From Chitinophaga qingshengii (GTDB lineage Bacteria; Bacteroidota; Bacteroidia; Chitinophagales; Chitinophagaceae), in assembly GCF_014529935.1 (NCBI RefSeq), contig NZ_JACVFC010000002.1:496001-560000 (forward strand): a stretch of 64,000 nucleotides of DNA, in the 5' to 3' direction. Shown one piece after another: positions 1 through 7,350 of this stretch (position 1 is its first letter; every line of letters begins with the position of its first letter). The notes beneath the pieces were generated by a model, which had not been told where the DNA came from, did not search any database, and saw only the letters and a list, made by a program, of their open reading frames with translations. Both the position numbers and the translations under genes were made by a program.

Positions 1-711
1 CTACGTGTAGCCATTATTGATGATGAACGTGCTGCCCGCGAAGAAATAAAGCGGGCGCTCACACCTTATAGCGATTATGAAGTAGTGGGCGAAGCGCGGA
101 ACATAAACGACGCACTGGTATTGGTACAACAACTACTACCCGACTTATTGTTTTTAGACGTACAAATGCCAGGCGGTAGCGGCTTTGATCTGCTGGCACA
201 ATTGCCCGCAGTACCCGATGTAATTTTCACCACGGCCTACGATACCTACGCCGTGCAGGCTTTTGACAACAATGCACTGGACTACCTGCTGAAACCCTTT
301 CGCACAGAGCGGTTTGCACAGGCCATGGAAAAACACCGCACTAAAGTCCGGGAACGCGCGGCGCTCTCCGGTAGTACAGTTCCCGGTAAACAGCTTTTCA
401 TTAAAGACGGCGACCACTGTTTTTTCGTGCAACAGGATGATATTTACCTGGTAGAATCGGCGAATAACTACGCCCGTATCCATACCAGCCACCGGCAGGC
501 GCTGATTAAAACATCCCTGACCCAACTGGAAGAACGGCTGGACCCGGGCGTCTTCTTCCGGATAAACCGTCATCAGTTGGTGCATACCCGTTATATCACC
601 GCTATCGTCGCCATAGATGGAGGCCGGCTACAGCTCAGCATCGGTCATCAGCTAACTGTCATTGTATCCAGCCGTCAGGCTGTACGTTTCAAACAATGGA
701 ATAAAATGTAA
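1..711 (+). CDS. LytTR-family response regulator, 5' end outside the window
   Basis: The frame is open from base 1, so the start codon lies upstream. The protein begins inside a receiver domain with the acidic pair in VAIIDDE and the phospho-acceptor Asp in LLFLDVQMPG. The conserved Thr (FTTAYD) and Lys (LLKPF) follow. The C-terminal ~100 residues are a LytTR DNA-binding domain (VESANNYARIHT, FFRINRHQLVH). In Bacteroidota such regulators usually pair with a LytS-type sensor kinase encoded immediately upstream, which would lie outside the window. A cytoplasmic transcription regulator is confidently inferred; the target is unknown. Confidence 0.93.
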   Translation, partial: LRVAIIDDERAAREEIKRALTPYSDYEVVGEARNINDALVLVQQLLPDLLFLDVQMPGGSGFDLLAQLPAVPDVIFTTAYDTYAVQAFDNNALDYLLKPFRTERFAQAMEKHRTKVRERAALSGSTVPGKQLFIKDGDHCFFVQQDDIYLVESANNYARIHTSHRQALIKTSLTQLEERLDPGVFFRINRHQLVHTRYITAIVAIDGGRLQLSIGHQLTVIVSSRQAVRFKQWNKM

Positions 712-744
712 TCATCTTCCTACATATTTTTAAAGATAATTGAC

Positions 745-2964
745 ATGAGAAATTTTCTCCTGGCAGCACTGCTATGCCTATACGGGAATACTGCCGCACA
801 GTCCTTTTCTTTTCCCCGGGCAACTGCCACCCATCCGGCTATATTACAACGCGCCATGCCGGTATTAGCCCAACAGGTATTGCCGTTGCTCCAACCCCGT
901 GACGACACCTGGGGATACCTCCAGCAGCGGTTGATGGTAGAACTGACCGCACAGCACTACACAGCAGCGCTGCAAACCATTCAACAGTACCGCAACGCCT
1001 ATGCGCAAAGTGATGCAGACAAAGCCGGTGTAAGGCTTATCCAATATGAGACCTATGCCCGGTCCATGCTGGACAAAGTGCCGTTCCGGAAAGCATTTCA
1101 ATCCTCACTGGCACGCCTGCACGCAGGCAACCGCTATGACCTGGACAACTGGTATACCTGCGACAGTGCCTACCTGGCGGCCGATTTGCAACGGCAGTTG
1201 TCTCAGCTATCAGAGCGGGACAACATTACGTTACCCGAAGCTATACAGTTGTGCCGGCGTTATACCAGCTGGCAGTTGCTTCCCCCTTTAGCCGCCATGG
1301 CGAGGCCTTTGCTGCAACAGGTAAACCGCCGGCATTATCTTATTCAGGACAGTCTGCTGATTACCACCCGCGACAGCGTACCCGTGTCCGCTATCGTAGT
1401 GCGTCCCCTACAACAACAGCAACCGTTACCCGTGATTTTTTTCTTCAGCATTTACACCGATGGCAGCAATCTTGGTGTAGCCAAAGAAGCGGCTGACAAA
1501 GGTTACGTTGGCGTAGTGGCTAATACCCGGGGCAAGCGGCTCAGCCCTGTTGCCCCGGTACCCTATGAACACGACGGCAACGATGCCCGTGATGTCATTG
1601 ACTGGATCAGCCGGCAGCCATGGTGCAACGGCAGCATCGGCATGTATGGCGGCAGTTATGTAGGGTTCACCCAGTGGGCCGCCGTGAAAAACGGCGTACC
1701 GCCCGCGCTGAAAACCATAGTACCTTCCGCCGCCGTGGTACCGGGTTTTGACGTACCCAAAGAAAACAATGTTTTCATGAGTTTCGTATATCCATGGATA
1801 CCCTACACCACAAACGATAAATTTCTCGATAACACGACCTACTACGACCGCGATCGCTGGCGCCATATGCAGTTCCAATGGTACCATAGCGGCGCAGCTT
1901 ATCAAACGCTGGACAGTATCGATGGCACGCCTAATCCTGTGTTTCATCGTTGGTTGAAACACCCGGACTATGATGCCTACTGGCAAAACATGACCGCCTA
2001 CCGCGATGACTTCGCCCGGATCAACATTCCGATATTAAGTACCACCGGTTATTTCGATGGTGCACAGATCGGCGCCATGTATTATTTCCGCGAGCATATG
2101 CGTTACCGCCCACAGGCAGAGCATTACCTCGTAATAGGACCATATGACCACCTGGGATGCCAGCATGTACCATCATCATACGTCAACGGTTACACGCTGG
2201 ATAAGATGGCGCGTATCAGCATACACCAGTTGATTTACCAGTGGTTCGATTATATCCTGAAAGGCGCTCCTAAACCGGCGTTGCTGAAAGACCGTGTGAA
2301 TTACCAGGTGATGGGTACCAACACCTGGAAGCATGTTTCCTCACTGGAAAAAATGAACAATGATACCCTTACCTTTTACCTGGCTCCGCAACGATTGTTG
2401 CTGCAGCAACCGGTGGATACTGCGTTCATCGCGCAGCAGGTGGATCTTTCAGAGCGCCATGGTTCTTTCACGGGTAATTTCATCTTGTCCAACCTCGCTG
2501 ATACGAGCATTAATACTGCCAACGGGCTGATGTTCGTGAGCGATCCGTTGCGGGCTGCATTATCTGTCAACGGGTCATTCCTGGGTCAACTGCAGGTTAT
2601 CTCCAATAAAAAAGATATGGATATTGGTATCAATTTATACGAGCTGATGCCGGATGGACGGTATTTCCAGCTATCCTACTTCCTGGGCCGGGCCAGTTAT
2701 GCCGGTGGCCTGGAAAAACGGGTATTATTAACACCGGGAAGTATCTGCGCTGTTCCTTTCCACAATACCCGCATGATCAGCAAACAGCTGTCGAAAGGAA
2801 GCCGGCTGGTGGTGGTCATCAACATCAACAAAAATCCTTTTGAAGAAATTAACTATGGTACCGGGAAAGATGTCAGTGAAGAAACAATTACCGATGCGCT
2901 TGAGCCACTACAGCTGCAATGGCGGAACGACAGTTACCTCCAAATTCCCGTGTACCGCGAATAG
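745..2964 (+). CDS. Secreted CocE/NonD-type alpha/beta hydrolase (peptidase S15 family)
   Basis: 739 residues with an N-terminal signal peptide ending near TAAQS. The first ~190 residues are a helical extension. An X-Pro dipeptidyl-peptidase/CocE-type hydrolase core follows: the strand VIFFFSIYTDG, the motif DARDVIDWISRQPWCNG, and the nucleophile elbow GMYGGSYVG with the predicted catalytic Ser at residue 304. Later segments TGYFDGAQ and GPYDHLGC supply the likely Asp and His. The C-terminal ~200 residues match the jelly-roll domain of the family. Known members cleave acyl esters or N-terminal Xaa-Pro dipeptides; the substrate here cannot be told. It starts 34 bases after the response regulator and could be cotranscribed with it. 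Confidence 0.9.
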   Translation: MRNFLLAALLCLYGNTAAQSFSFPRATATHPAILQRAMPVLAQQVLPLLQPRDDTWGYLQQRLMVELTAQHYTAALQTIQQYRNAYAQSDADKAGVRLIQYETYARSMLDKVPFRKAFQSSLARLHAGNRYDLDNWYTCDSAYLAADLQRQLSQLSERDNITLPEAIQLCRRYTSWQLLPPLAAMARPLLQQVNRRHYLIQDSLLITTRDSVPVSAIVVRPLQQQQPLPVIFFFSIYTDGSNLGVAKEAADKGYVGVVANTRGKRLSPVAPVPYEHDGNDARDVIDWISRQPWCNGSIGMYGGSYVGFTQWAAVKNGVPPALKTIVPSAAVVPGFDVPKENNVFMSFVYPWIPYTTNDKFLDNTTYYDRDRWRHMQFQWYHSGAAYQTLDSIDGTPNPVFHRWLKHPDYDAYWQNMTAYRDDFARINIPILSTTGYFDGAQIGAMYYFREHMRYRPQAEHYLVIGPYDHLGCQHVPSSYVNGYTLDKMARISIHQLIYQWFDYILKGAPKPALLKDRVNYQVMGTNTWKHVSSLEKMNNDTLTFYLAPQRLLLQQPVDTAFIAQQVDLSERHGSFTGNFILSNLADTSINTANGLMFVSDPLRAALSVNGSFLGQLQVISNKKDMDIGINLYELMPDGRYFQLSYFLGRASYAGGLEKRVLLTPGSICAVPFHNTRMISKQLSKGSRLVVVININKNPFEEINYGTGKDVSEETITDALEPLQLQWRNDSYLQIPVYRE

Positions 2965-3306
2965 TACAAACACGACAACTTTAACAACTATATAATATTT
3001 TTAATTACAAACACTTTGACATATGAAAAACTATATATATTTTCGTTTCCGGAAAACTATTAGTCAACCCACGGCTTAATACCATTGACATTAAATCACA
3101 CGTAGTATCGTTAAACCTATGAAGACGCCATCACCTGCATTGACAGGCACCTCATTGTTGTTTGTCAGCTGTTATCCTATAATAACAAAACAAACCCTTG
3201 AATATTACCAGTAGTTCATCTCATTCCAGCATCCCGCAACAACATAAAATCTTAAAATAAATGTCATAACGACAGTTAAACAACCTATAAAAACTAATAA
3301 CGATCC
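2965..3306. other. 342-base intergenic region, AT-rich
   Basis: No coding potential was recognised. A possible Bacteroidota promoter (TTTG at 3015-3018, 17-base spacer, TATATTTT at 3036-3043) would give a leader of about 250 bases before the lipoprotein gene. No riboswitch fold was recognised in that leader. Weak evidence only. Confidence 0.3.
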
Positions 3307-4119
3307 ATGAAAAAACAATTACTTGCACTGGCAAGTGCAGCATTATTGTTTGCTGCCTGCTCCAAAAAAGACAATGCTAAACCGGAAGAAGTATCTTTCA
3401 CCGGTCTGCTGAAAACGATGTACAGCAAAATCGACACGTCCGTTTTTGAGTATAATAATGATAAGACTTTATCTAAATGGAGTTCTGCCTACACTGACAA
3501 AACCGATGTTGGCGGAGATGTTCAAACCATCGTTTATGCAAATGGCAAGGTTTCACAAATATGGCTTGCTTCTTATGCCGAAGACAGAAAACTGAGCGCC
3601 AGTACACTGAATATGGAGATGGTTTATGCCAACGATGGTAAACTGCAAAAAATCATCGGTTACGACGCCGATGACAAAGACAACGTTTATGAAATGCTCG
3701 TGTATAACAACGCAGGCAAATTAGAGAAAGTATTACACTATTCCGGCCCTAAGGGAGGAGAAGCCGTGAACACGCAGGTTGAACTCATTACCTGGACAGG
3801 CAACAATATTACCAAAGTTGTTCATCAATACATCAGTGGTACTACAGTAACGGAGGAGACGGACGAATACACTTTTGACGACAAGGAAAACTATATGTCC
3901 GGCGCGGGACTTGGCGGCATGGTAGACATGTTTACACCTGAAGTGTTCAATGCCAATAACATTACAAAAATGACATCCAAACGGGTCAACTATCCTGATA
4001 ATGTGACTACATATACGTTTGAATACGCGGGCGCAAAACCGGTTAAGATGACCCGGGTTGAGAACGCAGGTACCACATCAGAAAGGAATGATGTATTCAC
4101 GTTGGAATACTACAAATAA
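3307..4119 (+). CDS. Lipoprotein of unknown function, paralogue A
   Basis: 270 residues. The N-terminus MKKQLLALA...LLFAACSKKDN is a signal peptide with a lipobox ending at Cys20, so the product should be lipid-anchored in the periplasm or outer membrane. The rest is rich in short beta-forming segments with YD-like phrases (YNNAGKLEKV, WTGNNITKVV, YTFEYAGAKPVKM), as in extracellular beta-repeat lipoproteins common in Chitinophaga. No catalytic motif was recognised. The next gene is a clear paralogue with nearly the same signal peptide and the shared WTGNNxTKVV segment, so the pair probably arose by tandem duplication. Confidence 0.8.
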   Translation: MKKQLLALASAALLFAACSKKDNAKPEEVSFTGLLKTMYSKIDTSVFEYNNDKTLSKWSSAYTDKTDVGGDVQTIVYANGKVSQIWLASYAEDRKLSASTLNMEMVYANDGKLQKIIGYDADDKDNVYEMLVYNNAGKLEKVLHYSGPKGGEAVNTQVELITWTGNNITKVVHQYISGTTVTEETDEYTFDDKENYMSGAGLGGMVDMFTPEVFNANNITKMTSKRVNYPDNVTTYTFEYAGAKPVKMTRVENAGTTSERNDVFTLEYYK

Positions 4120-4133
4120 TCATGCATATATCA

Positions 4134-4182
4134 CATACGTTAAAACCGTCTCAGGTATTTCCTAAGGCGGTTTTAACGTATG
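4134..4182. terminator. Perfect 15-bp hairpin between the two lipoprotein genes
   Basis: Arms CATACGTTAAAACCG (4134-4148) and CGGTTTTAACGTATG (4168-4182) are exact inverse complements with a 19-base loop. It lies 15 bases after the stop of paralogue A and 24 bases before the start of paralogue B. It may act as a terminator or attenuator that separates the expression of the two genes. Confidence 0.6.
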
Positions 4183-4205
4183 CTTTAAACTTTACAGCAA
4201 TACCT

Positions 4206-5036
4206 ATGAAAAAACAATTACTCGCATTGGCAGGCCTCGCGCTGTTCTTTGCAGCCTGCTCTTCCAAAAAAGATGATCCACAACCGGAACCGGAAAAGCC
4301 CAAGTCACTCAGCGGTATGCTGAAAACCGTGTATACCTTAGGCGGTAATGATACCAGTCACGTTTTCTATAACGACGATATCACCCTACGGACGGTAAAA
4401 TCCGATTGGAACAGGAATACCAGTGATACCGGTGGAAACATTGACTCTGTAGCATATGCTGATGGCAAACCTTCAGGAATCTGGGAAAAATACTATAACA
4501 AAGCGCTTCCCTATAATGACTATGCATTGGTGATCCGGTATGCTTATGCTAATAATAAACTGCAAAAAGTAATTATTCCGCCGCAGGACAACTATAGCGG
4601 TTACGACTCCATTGGCTACAATGCCAGCGGTAAAGCTGAAAAAGCATTTCGTTATGTCAGCATGGACGGTACTGCTCCCAAAGAAGTGGCGCGCCGTACA
4701 TTCACCTGGACAGGAAATAACGTGACCAAAGTGGTGTACGAGACCATGGAGAATGGTAAGGTTTTGGCTACCTCTGAGGATAACTACACCTACGACGACA
4801 AACCCAACTGGCGTTTAGACGTTTCCGTGATAACACAAGGCGGCGGTTTGGTGCCCGAAGCGGTGAATGCCAACAACATTCTCAAACAGACCCGGACCGC
4901 TTCCGGCATCCCGGCAAAAACCAACAGCTTTACCTATCAGTACGATGATAAAAATAAAGTGGTTAAAGTTGAGGCGACCTATGAGTTTGATATGAACCCT
5001 GGTCTGAGGACTACCGTTATCGAATATTATAAATAA
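4206..5036 (+). CDS. Lipoprotein of unknown function, paralogue B
   Basis: 276 residues from the ATG at 4206. This start is preferred over an in-frame ATG at 4122 because it begins directly with the signal peptide MKKQLLALAGLALFFAAC and follows the hairpin; the upstream start would put 28 unrelated residues before the signal. Lipobox Cys is followed by SSKKDD. The body contains YNASGKAEKAF and TWTGNNVTKVV, matching paralogue A. Function unknown; probably a surface or periplasmic beta-rich lipoprotein. Confidence 0.8.
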   Translation: MKKQLLALAGLALFFAACSSKKDDPQPEPEKPKSLSGMLKTVYTLGGNDTSHVFYNDDITLRTVKSDWNRNTSDTGGNIDSVAYADGKPSGIWEKYYNKALPYNDYALVIRYAYANNKLQKVIIPPQDNYSGYDSIGYNASGKAEKAFRYVSMDGTAPKEVARRTFTWTGNNVTKVVYETMENGKVLATSEDNYTYDDKPNWRLDVSVITQGGGLVPEAVNANNILKQTRTASGIPAKTNSFTYQYDDKNKVVKVEATYEFDMNPGLRTTVIEYYK

Positions 5037-5045
5037 TCTTCCCGG

Positions 5046-5100
5046 ATTACTTAAAACAAAAAGAGATCGCAGGTTGCGATCTCTTTTTGTTTTAAGTAAT
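5046..5100. terminator. 26-bp perfect hairpin, bidirectional terminator
   Basis: Arms at 5046-5071 and 5075-5100 are perfectly complementary around a 3-base GGT loop. The stem includes runs AAACAAAAAGAG and CTCTTTTTGTTT, giving T-rich tracts in both directions. It sits exactly between the convergent lipoprotein gene and the last gene of the Rhs operon; its last base abuts that gene's stop codon. Confidence 0.85.
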
Positions 5101-6036
5101 TTATTTTGCAGGCGGATATTTCCGCCATACTTCCAGTAAAGAATAGTTCCCATCAGGCTCAAACCGTACCTTTTCAAAACCAGCTTTGGTAAACTTGTCT
5201 GTGATTTCATCTATATGCGCTGTCCAGGCTTTTCCACATTCCATGATGCGGAACCATTGCAGGCTTTTGATCTTCATAATATCGCCCAGGTTCTCCAGTT
5301 TGGAGCAGCCTAACATATCCAGTTGTTCCAGTTTGGGAAGATGTTCAAGCCCTTCCAGGGATACCAGTTTCTTATTCCATTTGATTTCAGCATCACGAAG
5401 ATGGCTGTAACCTTTTAGTCCTTTAAAGTCCTCATTTTTGCCTTGTGCCCATGCCGCGAATTGCAGCTGGCCGGCCCCAGCCTGATTCATTGCGTCCACC
5501 GTATCCGGTTTGTTCAGAAACAGGTTCTTCAGATGCTGACATTTGGCGATTTCAGAAAGATCTAATTTTTTGTTTCCTGTTGTAATGACGAGCGTATTGG
5601 AAAGTCCCGGGAATGAGTCCGCATAAAAATCCGACTCTACCTGTCCCATGCTTAGTAATTTAATTTGTTTCAGTACTAACGCCTTATTCCAGTTTACCTT
5701 CGGTTTGTTTTCGCTTAAAACGCCCACCTGCAGGGCATCCAGGCCTGGTGGAAAATCTTCCGCCTTCAGGTGTGGTACAAACCAGGAAGGGATGATCAGT
5801 GTTTTGAGATTTGGAAGGCTAGCCACAACCGGTGGAATTTCCGTAGTGGTCTTATCATCAGGCCATAACTCCAGGAAATCGATATCAGACAGTTTGCTTT
5901 TGTCCACAACACCCCATGCAAGTCCTTTATCTGTATACCCTTTAAACTTTTCTTTCTCCGGTGTATGCAGCCTTTGTCCCATAAGCCAACGGGGTGCGCC
6001 CGATGGAATAACTTTACCGATATAACTGATAGACAT
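5101..6036 (-). CDS. Leucine-rich-repeat-like protein, candidate immunity protein 2
   Basis: 311 residues, no signal peptide, likely cytoplasmic. Repeated Leu-rich phrases (LPNLKTLIIPSW, LVLKQIKLLSMG, CQHLKNLFLNKP, LEHLPKLEQLDMLGCSKLENL) suggest a solenoid resembling leucine-rich repeats. It is a paralogue of the protein encoded at 6385-7320: the N-terminal two thirds are diverged but the last ~65 residues are nearly identical. Position as last gene of the Rhs toxin operon and the duplication suggest an immunity protein or a paralogue guarding against a related toxin. That function is inference from context; no named immunity family was recognised. Confidence 0.75.
   Translation of the reverse strand: MSISYIGKVIPSGAPRWLMGQRLHTPEKEKFKGYTDKGLAWGVVDKSKLSDIDFLELWPDDKTTTEIPPVVASLPNLKTLIIPSWFVPHLKAEDFPPGLDALQVGVLSENKPKVNWNKALVLKQIKLLSMGQVESDFYADSFPGLSNTLVITTGNKKLDLSEIAKCQHLKNLFLNKPDTVDAMNQAGAGQLQFAAWAQGKNEDFKGLKGYSHLRDAEIKWNKKLVSLEGLEHLPKLEQLDMLGCSKLENLGDIMKIKSLQWFRIMECGKAWTAHIDEITDKFTKAGFEKVRFEPDGNYSLLEVWRKYPPAK
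5147..5291. repeat. 145-bp identical tract shared with 6431-6575
   Basis: Bases 5147-5291 are identical to 6431-6575 by direct comparison, while sequence on either side differs at several positions within a few dozen bases. The tract lies near the 3' end of both 311-residue paralogues (minus strand). Such a sharply bounded identical block inside diverged paralogues points to gene conversion or recent recombination. Confidence 0.85.
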
Positions 6037-6068
6037 TTACTGATGCGTTAAATATGGTGCTGATTTAT

Positions 6069-6374
6069 TTACTCCTCTTCAATAAAATAAGCATCCTCTT
6101 TTAGCTGGTCTCTTTTTGACAATGCTATCAAGGTTTGTAAACTATTCTCCACAAATTGGGTTCCTTTACTGATAGCCTCCAGTTCAGCCAGATCCAGTTT
6201 AAAGGTCTGTGCATTTTCTATATCGGAAGCATCATCTACTTTTCGGTTAAATATGAACAGCTTTATTTCCGTATCATACGCTGGCAAATATGCATCTCCC
6301 TTAATTCCACCAAAATGTTTTTCATCACCTTTACTCAGTAAGTAAGTGGTGGTATTAATCGACTTTCTACGCAT
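6069..6374 (-). CDS. Small acidic protein of the Rhs operon, function unknown
   Basis: 101 residues from the ATG at 6374 (MRRKSINTTTY). A longer in-frame reading from 6494 was rejected because it runs through the coding sequence of the upstream 311-residue gene. The product is cytoplasmic by appearance and ends in an acidic tail (KEDAYFIEEE). It contains TYLLSKGDEKHFGGIKGDAYLP and no recognised domain. It starts 10 bases after the preceding stop and lies 32 bases before the next start, so it is part of the operon. Possibly a second immunity or regulatory protein; this is only inferred from location. Confidence 0.6.
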   Translation of the reverse strand: MRRKSINTTTYLLSKGDEKHFGGIKGDAYLPAYDTEIKLFIFNRKVDDASDIENAQTFKLDLAELEAISKGTQFVENSLQTLIALSKRDQLKEDAYFIEEE

Positions 6375-6384
6375 ATCAGTCAGG

Positions 6385-7320
6385 TTATTTTGCAGGCGGA
6401 TATTTTCGCCATACCTCCAGTAAGGAATAATTCCCATCAGGCTCAAACCGTACCTTTTCAAAACCAGCTTTGGTAAACTTGTCTGTGATTTCATCTATAT
6501 GCGCTGTCCAGGCTTTTCCACATTCCATGATGCGGAACCATTGCAGGCTTTTGATCTTCATAATATCGCCCAGGTGTTCCAGTTTGGAGCAGCCTAACAT
6601 ATCCAATTTTTCCAGTTTGGGAAGATGTTCCAGCCCTTCCAGCGATGTCAGTTTTTTATTCCATTTAATCAATGCATCCTGAACACCGCCGTATCCTTTT
6701 ATACCTTTAAAATCTTCATGTTTACCGTCCAACCAGCCAACGAAGTGCAGCGAGTCAGTACCTGCCTTACTTAACACTTCCACGGTATCCGCCTTGTACA
6801 GCCACAGGTTTTTCAGGTGTTTGCATTTTCCGATTTCGGCAGGGTCCAGCTTTTTATTACCCAAAGTAATAGAAAGGGAATTGGAAAGTCCGGGGAATCC
6901 TTCCGCATAAAAATCGGATACAACCGCGGTCAGATCCAGTAATTTAATATGTTTTAGCACCAATGCCTTATCCCAGTTCACCTTAGGATCTTTTTCGCCT
7001 CCTACTCCTATTTGCAGCTCTTCCAGACTGGGCGGCAGATCTGCTGCTTTCAGATGCGGCACAAACCAGGAAGGGATGTTCAGCGTTTTGAGGTTGGGCA
7101 GGGTAGCTACTACGGGAGGTATTTCCGTGGTGCTCTTGTCGTCAGGCCATAATACCAGGAAATCAATATCGGCGAGTTTGTTTTTCTCCACAACGCCCCA
7201 CTCCAGCCCTCTGCCTTTATGCCTTTCGCCCCTTTCTTTTTCTGCAGTGTGCAGTGTTTGCGCCATCAGCCAGCGGGGCGTACTCGACAGAATCAATTTA
7301 CCGATAAGATTGATAGACAT
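6385..7320 (-). CDS. Leucine-rich-repeat-like protein, candidate immunity protein 1
   Basis: 311 residues, start 30 bases downstream of the Rhs stop codon, the usual place of a cognate immunity gene. Leu-rich repeats: LPNLKTLNIPSW, LKHIKLLDLT, CKHLKNLWLYKADT, LEHLPKLEKLDMLG. It is the same length as, and paralogous to, the product of 5101-6036. The C-terminal segment from roughly residue 245 is almost identical between the two; the N-terminal part carries most differences and is the more likely toxin-specific surface. No signal peptide, consistent with neutralising a nuclease in the cytoplasm. The immunity role is inference. Confidence 0.78.
   Translation of the reverse strand: MSINLIGKLILSSTPRWLMAQTLHTAEKERGERHKGRGLEWGVVEKNKLADIDFLVLWPDDKSTTEIPPVVATLPNLKTLNIPSWFVPHLKAADLPPSLEELQIGVGGEKDPKVNWDKALVLKHIKLLDLTAVVSDFYAEGFPGLSNSLSITLGNKKLDPAEIGKCKHLKNLWLYKADTVEVLSKAGTDSLHFVGWLDGKHEDFKGIKGYGGVQDALIKWNKKLTSLEGLEHLPKLEKLDMLGCSKLEHLGDIMKIKSLQWFRIMECGKAWTAHIDEITDKFTKAGFEKVRFEPDGNYSLLEVWRKYPPAK
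6431..6575. repeat. Second copy of the 145-bp identical tract
   Basis: Identical to 5147-5291 at an offset of 1284 bases. It lies in the 3' part of the first candidate immunity gene. Confidence 0.85.
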
Positions 7321-7350
7321 TCCTAAATTTATTTATGATTAGAACTAGTT

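Noticed and set aside
6374..6494. Longer N-terminus for the 101-residue protein (start at 6494)
   Set aside because: This part reads in a shifted frame through the conserved 3' end of the upstream paralogue; the same peptide appears opposite the other paralogue for the same reason.
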